NCBI RefSeq assembly: GCF_006385595.1
Contig: NZ_CP041046.1
Span: 2,604,001 to 2,668,000 of the forward strand
From: Luteibacter pinisoli
Lineage (GTDB): Bacteria; Pseudomonadota; Gammaproteobacteria; Xanthomonadales; Rhodanobacteraceae
Reading direction: 5' to 3'
Length of the DNA: 64,000 nucleotides
How positions within the stretch are numbered: position 1 is the stretch's first letter; every line of letters begins with the position of its first letter. This document shows positions 16,754-25,091 of the stretch, piece after piece. The notes beneath the pieces were generated by a model. That model made no database searches, was not told the origin of the DNA, and saw only the letters and a list, made by a program, of their open reading frames with translations. Made by a program: the position numbers and the translations under genes.

Positions 16754-17238
16754 TGCGCCGGACGGCCCCCGGCGAGCGGACCTCGCACGGCGTGCCCACG
16801 GCGCGTCGATGCCTGGCGCTGCTCTTGCCCATGGCCCTCCAGCTCCCACAGGGCACACCGTCGGACGGCCCGGTTGCCGGCTCGTTCGAGCATGACTTCA
16901 CTTTTACCTGCCGGGTCGGGCCACTCGTGGTCTTTCGCGTGGGACCGGAGCGGCACGATGCGCACCGCGTGGCGCGGAACATCACCGTCCGGACGCTCGA
17001 GGACGGCCGCGTCGAGTGGCGCTTCCAGCGCGGACGCGTTCACGCCGACACGGCAGAAGTCATCGTCGCCGGCGCAAACGTGATGTGCGAGGCGGCACCC
17101 GGCGAGGCGCAGTCAGGCCGCCGCCAGACGGAGCTCCGCACGGCGTGCCAGACGGTCGGTCACCCGGACACCACCGAGGGCGAGCAGAGCGATGAGGCCC
17201 GCTGCGACCGGCAGGTCGGCGAGACCCAAACCGGATGA
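16750..17238 (+). CDS. Hypothetical protein overlapping the MFS gene end
   Basis: A 162-residue protein I do not recognise, starting inside the previous stop codon (ATGA overlap). It has a short hydrophobic stretch (CLALLLPMALQL), then a polar region with strongly GC-biased third positions up to about 17110. The last 42 residues are read antisense through the end of the MFS gene, so either a real 126-base convergent overlap exists or the natural stop was lost. I place moderate trust in the first 120 residues only. Confidence 0.4.
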   Translation: MMRRTAPGERTSHGVPTARRCLALLLPMALQLPQGTPSDGPVAGSFEHDFTFTCRVGPLVVFRVGPERHDAHRVARNITVRTLEDGRVEWRFQRGRVHADTAEVIVAGANVMCEAAPGEAQSGRRQTELRTACQTVGHPDTTEGEQSDEARCDRQVGETQTG

Positions 17239-18294
17239 GAGCAGGCCTCCGCCGACGCGGGCACCGAGCGCGATGCCTGCATTGAACGCGGCAATATTGA
17301 GGGTCGACACAAGGTTCGGCGCCGCACCACCGAAGCGCATGACGTTGACCTGCAGCGTCGGCACGGCGGCAAACGTCACCACGCCCCAGGCAAACCAGCC
17401 GAACTCGGCCGTGACCAGGGTCGGCGACAGCCAACGGAGGGCGACTGAAGCGACGGCAATGGCGAGTGCGATGATCGTCAGCGCGCGGATGATGCCCTTG
17501 TCGGCAAGACGGCCGCCGAGGACGTTGCCAAGCGTCAGGCCGAGGCCCAGGAGGACGAGGCTCCAGGTGATGCCATTGGGCGAGACACCGGTGAGCTCGC
17601 CGAGCATGGGTGCGGCGTAGGTAAACAGGGTGAAGATGGCGGTGGCAAAGAGCACGGTCGTTGCCAGTGCCGACCAGATGCGTGCGTCGCCGAGGGCCCG
17701 GAATTCGGTCCCCACATCAACTTTCTGCTCATCATGGCGGCGCGGCAGCAGACGCCACAGGCCGACCAGGGCCAGGGCACTGACAGCGGCGATGAGCCAG
17801 AACGGCGAGCGCCAGCCGCCCCAGTGGCCGATGGCGGTGCCGATGGGGACGCCGATGACATTGGCAAACGTCAGGCCCGCGAACATGACCGCAATCGCCG
17901 CGCCCTGGCGTTTGGGCTCGACGAGGCCTGCGGCAAACACCGCGCCGACACCAAAGAAGGCACCCTGCCCGAGCGAGGCGACCACGCGGGCAAGCATAAG
18001 GACGCCGTAAAAAGGCGCAATGGCACAGAGCAGGTTGCCAACAAGGAAGACCGTCATGAGCAGCATGAGGGTGACCTTTCGCGGGAAGCGCGCCGTCAGG
18101 ACCGCCAGTAGCGGACCACCGATGGCAATGCCGAGCGCATACCCACTGACCAGCCAGCCTGCGGCGGGAATGGAGACGGAAACACCTCGTGCGACGTCGG
18201 GGAGAAGACCGAGGATGACGAATTCGGACGTGCCGATGACGAAGGTGCTGAGGGTGAGGAGATACAGCGCGAGGGGGAAGCGGCTCTTGTCCAC
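17113..18294 (-). CDS. MFS transporter, DHA1 (AraJ/YdhP-like) drug exporter
   Basis: A 393-residue integral membrane protein with 12 predicted helices. The MFS motif A region ARFPRKVTLMLLM lies after helix 2, GYALGIAIGGPLLA precedes it, and GQGAFFGVGAVFAAGLVEPK with GVPIGTAIG (antiporter motif) follows. This pattern is typical of DHA1-type proton-coupled exporters of sugars or drugs. The start is a GTG at 18294 with GGACGTCC upstream. Possible regulators are the TetR protein 3 kb away or nothing local. Confidence 0.85.
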   Translation of the reverse strand: MDKSRFPLALYLLTLSTFVIGTSEFVILGLLPDVARGVSVSIPAAGWLVSGYALGIAIGGPLLAVLTARFPRKVTLMLLMTVFLVGNLLCAIAPFYGVLMLARVVASLGQGAFFGVGAVFAAGLVEPKRQGAAIAVMFAGLTFANVIGVPIGTAIGHWGGWRSPFWLIAAVSALALVGLWRLLPRRHDEQKVDVGTEFRALGDARIWSALATTVLFATAIFTLFTYAAPMLGELTGVSPNGITWSLVLLGLGLTLGNVLGGRLADKGIIRALTIIALAIAVASVALRWLSPTLVTAEFGWFAWGVVTFAAVPTLQVNVMRFGGAAPNLVSTLNIAAFNAGIALGARVGGGLLSSGLGLADLPVAAGLIALLALGGVRVTDRLARRAELRLAAA

Positions 18295-18582
18295 GGGACG
18301 TCCAGGGATGGGTGCAAGCGCACCACATGATGCCCCTCACGCACCGGTACAAGCGCGGGAAATTCCTCGCCCTTGCACAGCCCGCACACGTCAGCCGTTG
18401 TGTCCCATCGGGTTGGCGTGTTTTTCGCCAGATATTGGAATATGACTTATGCACTGCGGTGCGAGGTGTGCCTGGCCAGGCCACTGCGGCTGGGAAACGC
18501 GCCCGTGTTGCGAAAACAGGTCCGCTCAACAATTCCTCCGGCCGGCCGATAACCCGCCATCACGCTACGGAATGCTTTGACC

Positions 18583-21129
18583 ATGTCGCCCAAGACGCCG
18601 CGCCGGCCATTTCCCAAGACCCTTGCCTTCATCCAGGATGCGCCAGCCAAGAAGGACTCGTTTGGGGGTGCGCACCGACGTATTGCATCGCTCATCGCGC
18701 ACAACATCGTGTCGAACGACACCATCAAGGTCGTCGGCCTGCTGGGGCCCTGGGGCAGCGGAAAGTCGACGGTCGTGGCGCTTCTTGGCCGCCGGTTGCA
18801 TCGCGCCAAAGGTCGACACCACTGCGAAGTGTTCACATTCGACGCTTGGATGCACCAGAGCGATGCACCACGGCGTTCGTTCATCGAAACCCTGGTGGCC
18901 TTCTTTGCTGGCCTCAAAGACCACGCCTATGCCACGTGGCGGGACGACTTTGACCGAATCATCGGTCGCTCGGAGCGCACCCGAACGATCGAGGTACGCC
19001 AGATTCCAAAGCGCTTCGTGCCAGTCGTGTATGGCGCGCTCGGGGTGCCGGTGGGCACACTTCTGCTGGGTCGGTGCGATGTGCTTGGCAGGGCGTGGCC
19101 GTCGATTGGTGCCGGATGGATTGCCACAGTTGGTACGCTGTGTATGTTCGCCCCGCTCGCCGCCGCTCTTTATGTGAAATGGTTCTCCGTCGCCCCGGAC
19201 AATGAACCGGGTGCGGCCAGGGAGCGCCTCGAACACCCAAAGACAGACGAGGAAAAAGCCGAAGATAAACAATCGCCTTTCTTGTACGCATTGCGCGAAG
19301 AGGCAAAACACACTACCCGGCGCATTATCAAGGACCCCGTGCCGACGACGATGGAGTTCCAGCGTTTGGTGCGGAAAATCATCCACGCGGGATTGACGGA
19401 AGTCGATGCCGAAGAAGGACAGACGGGTCGCCTGCTCGTGGTCATCGACAACCTCGACCGCTTGCCGGACGGCGACGCCATCGAGCTGCTGGCCACGATG
19501 CGAAGCCTCTTCCTCGGCCCGGATGGCCAGACGCGGAGCGACCAACTCCGGGGCGTCACCATCCTAGTACCTCTCGATGACAGCGCGTTGCGTCGCCAGC
19601 ACAAGGAGCATGGTGCCGTTCTCACCGAAGCATTCATTGACAAGACGTTTGATTTGACAGTGCGCCTGCCGCGCCCGCTCTTTACCGAATGGCGGAGCCA
19701 CTTCCGCTCAAGCATCGAGCGAATGTTCGGCGGCTGGATGGATGCGGACACTGTGAGTGTCCTCGAGCGCCTCCTGGACTCGGAACTTGCCCGTAACGAA
19801 CACCCTGTCACGCCCCGGCGAATCAATGCCATCGTCAACCGCTTCGGCGTACTCTGGCTGCTGTGGGCGCGCCATGGCGCAGGCTGTGCGGCGATGCTCC
19901 ATTACGCCATCAGTCAAGCGGAAATCGACGCCGACATCTGGCGCATGACCGAGGGCCAGCCCCTGCTTACAGAACTCGAACCCGACTGGGCCCAACAGGT
20001 CTGCGCCATGCACTTTGGCGTCAGCCCCGACACCGGCGTTGACGTCCTGATAGAGCGGGCGTTGCCCAAGGTCATTGAGAAGGAAGACAGTAAGGCGTTT
20101 TCAGGGATGGCGTACAAGGCTGGTTTTCCTGGCACGTTCTACCGTTTTGTCGCTGCGTTTTTGCAACCGACTGAGGCCCGCATCATCCTCAACTCGGCCG
20201 CCCTTGCAGCAACACTTGCTGATTCTTTGCGCGACCGGCTACGCGAAGCGTTCGACTTGTTGGCACAGGCACTTGCCCGCAGCATCGGGGACAGCGATGT
20301 AATCAACCGGACGCAGGTCCTTGCCGACATGATACTGAACACGTCTCTCGATGCGAGGCTGCTGTTGGTCAATCTGTACCTGCAACGGCTCGGACCTGGG
20401 CAGAGGCAAGCACCGGGACAGACGGCGTTTTATGGCCTGCTTGATCTCGTGCGTGCACTCGAGACGTCTCTCGCCAATGATAGTGTGCCCTCCGTAGGCC
20501 CACATCGGCCTATCCTCATTCACGGCACGGCTGCCAACCTCCTGAACGTGCTGAACGCCTTGGGTGCGGACAGTCCTGCCCTACCCTTCCTGGACACCGA
20601 GGGCGATATTCCCGGCGAACTGTTGCGCTACGCCGACTCTCCGGAATTTGAAACACTCTTTCGCAGCGTGCTTGCCCGGCGCATCGAAGTGCAGTGGGGG
20701 ACGGAGTTCGTCAAAGAGCTTGGGCGGAGCATGAACGGCGCTGGACCGATACCAAGTGTGTCGGCCGTCTATATATTGGTGCGGCTCTGCAAACTCGGTG
20801 ACAGGGACGCGCTGAAGGAAGCGTCCCCCGCCATCGCCGCTAACGGCCGTTGCGAAACGTTGTTCACCAATGCCTTCGAGCGGGGGAAGACGCGGAATTT
20901 TGCCCGAGTGCTCGTTGCCTTCCTTGTGTTGAATGACGGTAAATTCCCCACCCTCCCAGAGCCTGTGAACCGCTGGTGCGACCTTCTTCCCGAGCTGCCG
21001 GAGGAACTGGCCGATGCACTGGACCTGATGACCGATGATGGCGGTGCAAGCCTCGCGACACTCGACGCCATGGCTGCGATTGACCCACGGCTTGCCGTTC
21101 GGGGTAATCCGGAGGCTACCGAGGCGTGA
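18583..21129 (+). CDS. KAP-family P-loop NTPase with membrane insertion (candidate defence protein)
   Basis: An 848-residue protein. Walker A is GPWGSGKST (residues about 55-63) and Walker B is LLVVIDNLDRLP (about 288). Between them are two hydrophobic segments (FVPVVYGALGVPVGTLLLG and WIATVGTLCMFAPLAAALYV), the classic membrane insertion of KAP ATPases. A VTILVPLDDSALRR sensor-like strand and a 480-residue helical C-terminal region follow. KAP proteins hydrolyse ATP at the inner membrane and are repeatedly found in anti-phage loci. It stands alone. ATG 18583 has no strong ribosome site. Base use is slightly more AT-rich than the flanks, fitting transfer. Confidence 0.8.
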   Translation: MSPKTPRRPFPKTLAFIQDAPAKKDSFGGAHRRIASLIAHNIVSNDTIKVVGLLGPWGSGKSTVVALLGRRLHRAKGRHHCEVFTFDAWMHQSDAPRRSFIETLVAFFAGLKDHAYATWRDDFDRIIGRSERTRTIEVRQIPKRFVPVVYGALGVPVGTLLLGRCDVLGRAWPSIGAGWIATVGTLCMFAPLAAALYVKWFSVAPDNEPGAARERLEHPKTDEEKAEDKQSPFLYALREEAKHTTRRIIKDPVPTTMEFQRLVRKIIHAGLTEVDAEEGQTGRLLVVIDNLDRLPDGDAIELLATMRSLFLGPDGQTRSDQLRGVTILVPLDDSALRRQHKEHGAVLTEAFIDKTFDLTVRLPRPLFTEWRSHFRSSIERMFGGWMDADTVSVLERLLDSELARNEHPVTPRRINAIVNRFGVLWLLWARHGAGCAAMLHYAISQAEIDADIWRMTEGQPLLTELEPDWAQQVCAMHFGVSPDTGVDVLIERALPKVIEKEDSKAFSGMAYKAGFPGTFYRFVAAFLQPTEARIILNSAALAATLADSLRDRLREAFDLLAQALARSIGDSDVINRTQVLADMILNTSLDARLLLVNLYLQRLGPGQRQAPGQTAFYGLLDLVRALETSLANDSVPSVGPHRPILIHGTAANLLNVLNALGADSPALPFLDTEGDIPGELLRYADSPEFETLFRSVLARRIEVQWGTEFVKELGRSMNGAGPIPSVSAVYILVRLCKLGDRDALKEASPAIAANGRCETLFTNAFERGKTRNFARVLVAFLVLNDGKFPTLPEPVNRWCDLLPELPEELADALDLMTDDGGASLATLDAMAAIDPRLAVRGNPEATEA

Positions 21130-21338
21130 GCCAGGCCGCTCGCGCTGTCTTTTTCCTGCATGGCTTGACGTCTTCTGACACCGGTTCGGTTGTGCCGCTT
21201 GATACAGACGCAGGTCACAAGGACGACGTTTGCGGCCCGCTACAGTTCGGCACCCCACGGAGCGGCCCCATGCGCGGCATCTGATTCAGGCAATGTGGCT
21301 GGTCTCCGTGAGACGCCGCCCACTCGGGCGACGGCAGG

Positions 21339-22421
21339 TCAGAGTCGCTTTTGCGCCGGCGTCCCGCTGTCGGAACCGGCCGGCGCAAGCCCATCGTCAA
21401 GACCCTTCTGCTCGAAAACGGCCCGGACCGCAGCAGTTGCAACGTCGAGCGGTGTCTGACCTTTGTTGTTTTTGACATCGAGCGGCAGACCCAAACGCAG
21501 AAGCCATTCTGCAATGCGGGGAGACTTCGTGATGTGGAGCAACGTGTTGCCCTTGTCGTCCTGGGCACCCAAAAAATCCGTCGCCGAGGCAAACGCCGGC
21601 AGCATGAGCGGCTCGCCGTCCGGTCCGCCAAAGCCGTCGTCCCCACCCTCCTCGCCGTCGATGAGGACGGCCAACCCAAGGGTGGTGAGCTCCCTGAAAA
21701 AATACTTCCGGCCTTCCCGCTCGATGGCGTAGGGATGGCGCAGGTCGAACGTGTGGCCACCGAGTCCGATAAGGCGACTGACGCGTGAGGCGTCCCTTGT
21801 GTACACGGCACTTGCAAGAAGCCGTGCCGCGCTGAAGCGGGCGATGAGGGGATGGCGACCGGCATGGGAGAGGACCGAGCTTGCCACCTCGGGCTTGAAA
21901 TAGCCGATTGCGGCCATGTCGTCTCTCAGCCAGGCGGGCAGTAGTGTCTCCCACTCGGTGTCGGGGACCATGGGCTCATCAATCGCAAGGTCGAAGGGGG
22001 CACCCGCGTCCTCCATGGCGGCAAATGCCGCGACGACGCTGGGTTCGAGTGGCGCACCTTGGTCGTGCAGATAGCTGGCAACCGGTCCCTGGAAGGCAAA
22101 TGACATCAGGGTCCGGCCTTTCGAGTCGACCTGGTTGATGTCGCCCCCAAGGTTCAACAGCAGCGGGACCAGCAGCAGCTGGTGGCGGTCGGAATCGACC
22201 AGCACGGCAAGGGACATGGCCGTCAGGTCTGTCCATTCATTGTCGTCACCGCAGTCGAACTCACCGCACTCGTTGTGCAGCCCGGCGCCCAACCCGACTT
22301 GCTGGACGATGTCCTGGAGGACACCGTCCGGGTCGTCGAGCATCGAGACCAGCCTTCGCGTCGCCTTATCGGGCCTGGTGGTCGTGGTCGTCTGGGGCAG
22401 GCGTTCGGGCATGGTCGTCAT
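21339..22421 (-). CDS. Large ankyrin-repeat protein, paralogue 1
   Basis: A 360-residue cytoplasmic protein with scattered ankyrin repeats: LLLNLGGDINQVDSKGRTLM, RVSRLIGLGGHTFDLRHPYA and GNTLLHITKSPRIAEWLLRL followed by GLPLDVKNNKGQTPLDVATA. Two genes further along on the same strand (25622-26746 and 27033-28286) share the same order of blocks, including VDSxRxQLLxxPLLL, QVDSKGRTL, a glycine-rich loop before LMLPAF-like segments, and a terminal R/K-rich xRL. The start at MTTMPERLPQTTTTTRPD aligns with MTTPPLVQTTTRPD of paralogue 2, so I prefer 22421 over 22430. Function unknown. Confidence 0.75.
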   Translation of the reverse strand: MTTMPERLPQTTTTTRPDKATRRLVSMLDDPDGVLQDIVQQVGLGAGLHNECGEFDCGDDNEWTDLTAMSLAVLVDSDRHQLLLVPLLLNLGGDINQVDSKGRTLMSFAFQGPVASYLHDQGAPLEPSVVAAFAAMEDAGAPFDLAIDEPMVPDTEWETLLPAWLRDDMAAIGYFKPEVASSVLSHAGRHPLIARFSAARLLASAVYTRDASRVSRLIGLGGHTFDLRHPYAIEREGRKYFFRELTTLGLAVLIDGEEGGDDGFGGPDGEPLMLPAFASATDFLGAQDDKGNTLLHITKSPRIAEWLLRLGLPLDVKNNKGQTPLDVATAAVRAVFEQKGLDDGLAPAGSDSGTPAQKRL

Positions 22422-22515
22422 GGGAGGCATCCTTGTCGGGAAATCTCCAGCCTGGCGTGATTTTGCCGTTCGTCAAGGGGGACTCGGACAACGTAGCGGG
22501 CCGGGGGCGGTCCGC

Positions 22516-22550
22516 GTTACGTGTTACGCAAGCGAAGCGTTACGAGTAAC
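22516..22550. repeat. Imperfect GTTACG inverted repeat upstream of ankyrin gene 1
   Basis: Two 14-base arms (22516-22529 and 22537-22550; 11 of 14 positions complementary) around a 7-base loop, 95 bp before the ankyrin start. A similar inverted repeat built on CGTAACG/CGTTAC lies 108 bp before paralogue 2 (26854-26890). Possible operator or RNA hairpin. Confidence 0.5.
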
Positions 22551-22662
22551 AAAAGAACGCCGGACGCGCGGCATTCTGTCTTGCACGACACGTGGTCCGG
22601 CCGCTTGACGGAATGCATTCCCGACGCACAGTGGAGCTCCCTCCCCTTCAAAGGTGCACCCC

Positions 22663-22776
22663 ATGTCACTAACCCTCTTTTTCTACACCATGGCCGGATG
22701 GGCCATCGGCTTCTGGACACGCCACTTTGCCGAGCACGAGCTCAACAAGCCGCTGGCCTCGGAAAAAACGCCCTGA
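22663..22776 (+). CDS. Tiny membrane-associated protein
   Basis: A 37-residue open frame, MSLTLFFYTMAGWAIGFWTR then HFAEHELNKPLASEKTP, with one hydrophobic segment followed by a polar tail. AAAGG lies nine bases before the ATG. Function unknown; the reading rests on the ribosome site and the membrane-like composition. Confidence 0.4.
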   Translation: MSLTLFFYTMAGWAIGFWTRHFAEHELNKPLASEKTP

Positions 22777-22813
22777 TCCTTATCTCTCTCCGCGCCTGGC
22801 TGACCGCGCAAAA

Positions 22814-22838
22814 GTTGGGGCACATCGCGTGCCCCAAC
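22814..22838 (-). terminator. Rho-independent terminator (minus strand)
   Basis: A perfect 10-bp stem (GTTGGGGCAC / GTGCCCCAAC) with a 5-base loop. Read on the minus strand it is followed by TTTT, the usual intrinsic terminator layout, and it lies 11 bases after the TAG that closes the reading frame at 22850. It indicates a real minus-strand transcript ending here. Confidence 0.65.
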
Positions 22839-22849
22839 CTTCGCTGCAC

Positions 22850-23044
22850 CTACTGGAACGGCCACTGGAGAACGAGTCCGAACACCGCCCCGAAAAACAG
22901 CATCATGCACAGATCACACGTACGCAGCCATTTCGGCTGGATGTTGGCCAGCAGGTACGAGGGGTCAATCCACCACCAAGAAACCCGGATGGATTCGACC
23001 CTTTTGTCCCCGGATGCACTGCAGAGTGGTTCGCGGCAAATCTC
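22850..23044 (-). other. Continuation of the 23045-23227 frame beyond an amber codon
   Basis: In the same frame as the small gene just upstream, 64 sense codons follow its TAG before a second TAG at 22850-22852. The encoded stretch looks protein-like: VSWWWIDPSYLLANIQPKWL, then a membrane-type segment MMLFFGAVFGLVLQWPF. It has no ATG, GTG or TTG start of its own in frame with a ribosome site. The intrinsic terminator follows at once. It is best read as the second half of one gene split by a premature stop, or as a read-through product. Confidence 0.4.
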
Positions 23045-23227
23045 CTACCTCATGACGTAGCTCGTTCCGTGCTTTTTCGTCCCGCCCTTGTCGATGCCCC
23101 GCAGGTCATTGCCGCGACATTCTGCCCAGTCCCACGTGCCCTGAGGCCCCTTGACGATCGACGGGACCTCGTTACGTTGGAAAGTGACCCAACCAACGAC
23201 AGGCCCTTTGGTGACAAACGCGCTCAT
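23045..23227 (-). CDS. Small hypothetical protein, possibly amber-truncated
   Basis: A 60-residue protein that I do not recognise: MSAFVTKGPVVGWVTFQRNE with a Trp/Gly-rich middle (GPQGTWDWAECRGNDLRGID) and a basic end. Its ATG overlaps, on the opposite strand, the ATG of tnpB (shared CATG). The frame continues sensibly past its TAG for another 64 codons to a terminator, suggesting that the intact gene was about 125 codons. Confidence 0.45.
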   Translation of the reverse strand: MSAFVTKGPVVGWVTFQRNEVPSIVKGPQGTWDWAECRGNDLRGIDKGGTKKHGTSYVMR

Positions 23228-24356
23228 GCAGACAGTGACTTTGCACCTGAAGGTGCAGCCCAATGCATGGGCATGGCTCGACCAGGCTTGCCGTGAGGTC
23301 AACACCGCGTGGAACTGGGCCAATGAAACCAGCCGTCGCGCGATACAAACCTATGACGATGGCGGCCGGTGGTTGTCGGCCTATGATTTGGACAAGTTGG
23401 CCGTCGGCGCAGGGGACTGCTTTGAGCGCATCGGCAGCGATGTGATTCAACGGGTCAATGCAGAACTTGTCACACGGCGCATCCAGTTCCGGAAGCCGGT
23501 CTTGCGGTTCCGGGCCAGTGGTGGGCGACGACGGGCGTTGGGGTGGATCCCGTTCAAAGCGGCAAATCTACGCCTGAAGGGAAACCGCCTCAGATTCATG
23601 GGCAAATCCATCCGCTTGTTCGAGATGGACCGGTTTTTGGAACACCGGTTGATGGCAGGCGCAAAGCTTGGCTCTGGCAACTTTGCGCAAAACGCGCTTG
23701 GCGAATGGTTCCTCAATGTGCCGGTGCAAATGCCTTATCCGGCAGGCACCACGTTTGACGCCAATGGGATCCCGCAACTGCCGGTGGCGCCCATCGAGTG
23801 CCTCGGTATCGATTTGGGGCTGAAAGCGGTGGTGACGACCAGTGAAGGACAGGTTTTCGAACCCAACCGGTCATACCGGGACAACGAGGCAAAGCTTGGA
23901 AACCTGCAGCGGGCGGGACACAAGAAGCAAGCGAAACGGCTCCACCAGAAAATCAGGAACCAAAGGCAGGATTACAACCACAAACTGTCCAGCGCCCTGG
24001 TCTCCCAAGGACAATGGATCAAAATCGGCGACGTCAGTACAGCGTTTCTTGGCGCAGGCACCCGGGCGAAATCTGCCCGGGATGCCGCGCATGGACAGCT
24101 CAAAGCATTTTTGCACTACAAGGGCCATCGGGCCGGCAGAAGTGTGGACGTGGTCGATGAGAAGTACACGACGCAGACCTGCAGTGCGTGCTTGTCACGC
24201 ACAGGCCCGAAAGGGTCGACCGGGCTGCGGGTAAGGCAGTGGATTTGTTCCGCGTGTGGAGCAAGTCACGAGCGGGACATCAATGCCGCTCGCCTCATCA
24301 AGGCTGCTGCGCCGAGATGCCGGCGTCCGATTGCGGGAACGAGAGAGCTTCGTTGA
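23226..24356 (+). CDS. tnpB: RNA-guided nuclease TnpB (IS200/IS605-type), solitary
   Basis: A 376-residue TnpB. The N-terminal QTVTLHLKVQPNAWAWLDQ and NTAWNWANETS open the wedge/REC part. RuvC-I is CLGIDLGLKAVVTT (Asp near 196). The RuvC-II strand reads WIKIGDVSTAFLGAG, where many TnpB proteins carry a glutamate. A glutamate appears instead in DVVDEKYTTQTCSAC (near 312). The zinc ribbon uses TCSAC and ICSAC, and RuvC-III is SHERDINAARLI (Asp near 351). No tnpA transposase is nearby. It should cut DNA guided by an RNA made from its 3' end. The start at 23226 fits family N termini; no strong ribosome site. Confidence 0.9.
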   Translation: MQTVTLHLKVQPNAWAWLDQACREVNTAWNWANETSRRAIQTYDDGGRWLSAYDLDKLAVGAGDCFERIGSDVIQRVNAELVTRRIQFRKPVLRFRASGGRRRALGWIPFKAANLRLKGNRLRFMGKSIRLFEMDRFLEHRLMAGAKLGSGNFAQNALGEWFLNVPVQMPYPAGTTFDANGIPQLPVAPIECLGIDLGLKAVVTTSEGQVFEPNRSYRDNEAKLGNLQRAGHKKQAKRLHQKIRNQRQDYNHKLSSALVSQGQWIKIGDVSTAFLGAGTRAKSARDAAHGQLKAFLHYKGHRAGRSVDVVDEKYTTQTCSACLSRTGPKGSTGLRVRQWICSACGASHERDINAARLIKAAAPRCRRPIAGTRELR

Positions 24357-24415
24357 AGGCGCTGGTTCGTGTCGGCCGTCCCCGGCCATCGCGAACAGGG
24401 AAACGCGCCTTCAAC
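24352..24415 (+). ncRNA. Hairpin over the tnpB stop codon (candidate omega-RNA scaffold / right end)
   Basis: A perfect 10-bp inverted repeat (GTTGAAGGCG at 24352-24361, CGCCTTCAAC at 24406-24415) encloses a second stem GTTCG/CGAAC and GGCC/GGCC. It starts in the last codons of tnpB, exactly where IS605-family elements encode the 3' part of the guide RNA and the right-end structure. The guide would begin just after 24415 if this is the scaffold end (inference). Confidence 0.5.
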
Positions 24416-24512
24416 CCAGCGAGTCATGAGCACCGAAAGATATACCGTCACGTCCGATCATCGACTTTTGAGCACGACGAGCCGCCGTCTGCGTACCGGG
24501 CAGCGGGTGAAC

Positions 24513-25091
24513 TCAATTGCCCAACTCATGCGACAGCGCAAAGGCGTCCGCATCATTGGTCCGGGAGTCACCCTTGAACTGGTGCATCTCCCCGTCGAGG
24601 TCTGCGTAGTCGACCTCGATTTTCATGTCGACCATTGTGACCAGGCGCAGTGCCTCTTTTGTGCACAACAGCGCAACGTCGGTCGCTTTCGTCTGGGCAA
24701 GGAACGGCACTTCATGGTCGACCTTGAGCCACGCGCCCTCCTTCGGCCAGGACCGCGCAAAGCACATCGGGTTGAGGCCGGCGGCCTTGGCGGCGTCTGC
24801 AAGCGGACTGCTGCCAAACCCATGGAACGTCTGCCCGCTGACGGTGATGCGGATGTCCTTGAGAAGGGCCGGCCCAAGTCCGTCGTTGTCGAGGTAGAGC
24901 CCGGTCCGCATGCCGGGACCCTCGGTGTACGGGGTGATGATGACGTGTGGCCGGACCGCCAGATTGCTGTAGTGGCGGGATGTGGCGGCCTGGTAGACGG
25001 AGACGCCAAGGGCAATTCCGGCCATGACAACGGAAAGGACCGGGAGCGTGAGGAAACGGGCCCCGAACCGTGAGCGCGTCTTCCTCGTCAT
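24513..25091 (-). CDS. Single-pass membrane protein of unknown function
   Basis: A 192-residue protein with a basic N terminus (MTRKTRSRFGARF), one membrane helix (LPVLSVVMAGIALGVSVYQA) and a beta-rich soluble domain: HVIITPYTEGPGMRTGLYLD, NDGLGPALLKDIRITVSGQT, PFLAQTKATDVALL and MKIEVDYADLDGEMHQFK. I do not recognise the family. Its ATG overlaps the TGA of the upstream gene (ATGA), so the two form a coupled pair. The soluble domain is probably periplasmic. Confidence 0.65.
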   Translation of the reverse strand: MTRKTRSRFGARFLTLPVLSVVMAGIALGVSVYQAATSRHYSNLAVRPHVIITPYTEGPGMRTGLYLDNDGLGPALLKDIRITVSGQTFHGFGSSPLADAAKAAGLNPMCFARSWPKEGAWLKVDHEVPFLAQTKATDVALLCTKEALRLVTMVDMKIEVDYADLDGEMHQFKGDSRTNDADAFALSHELGN

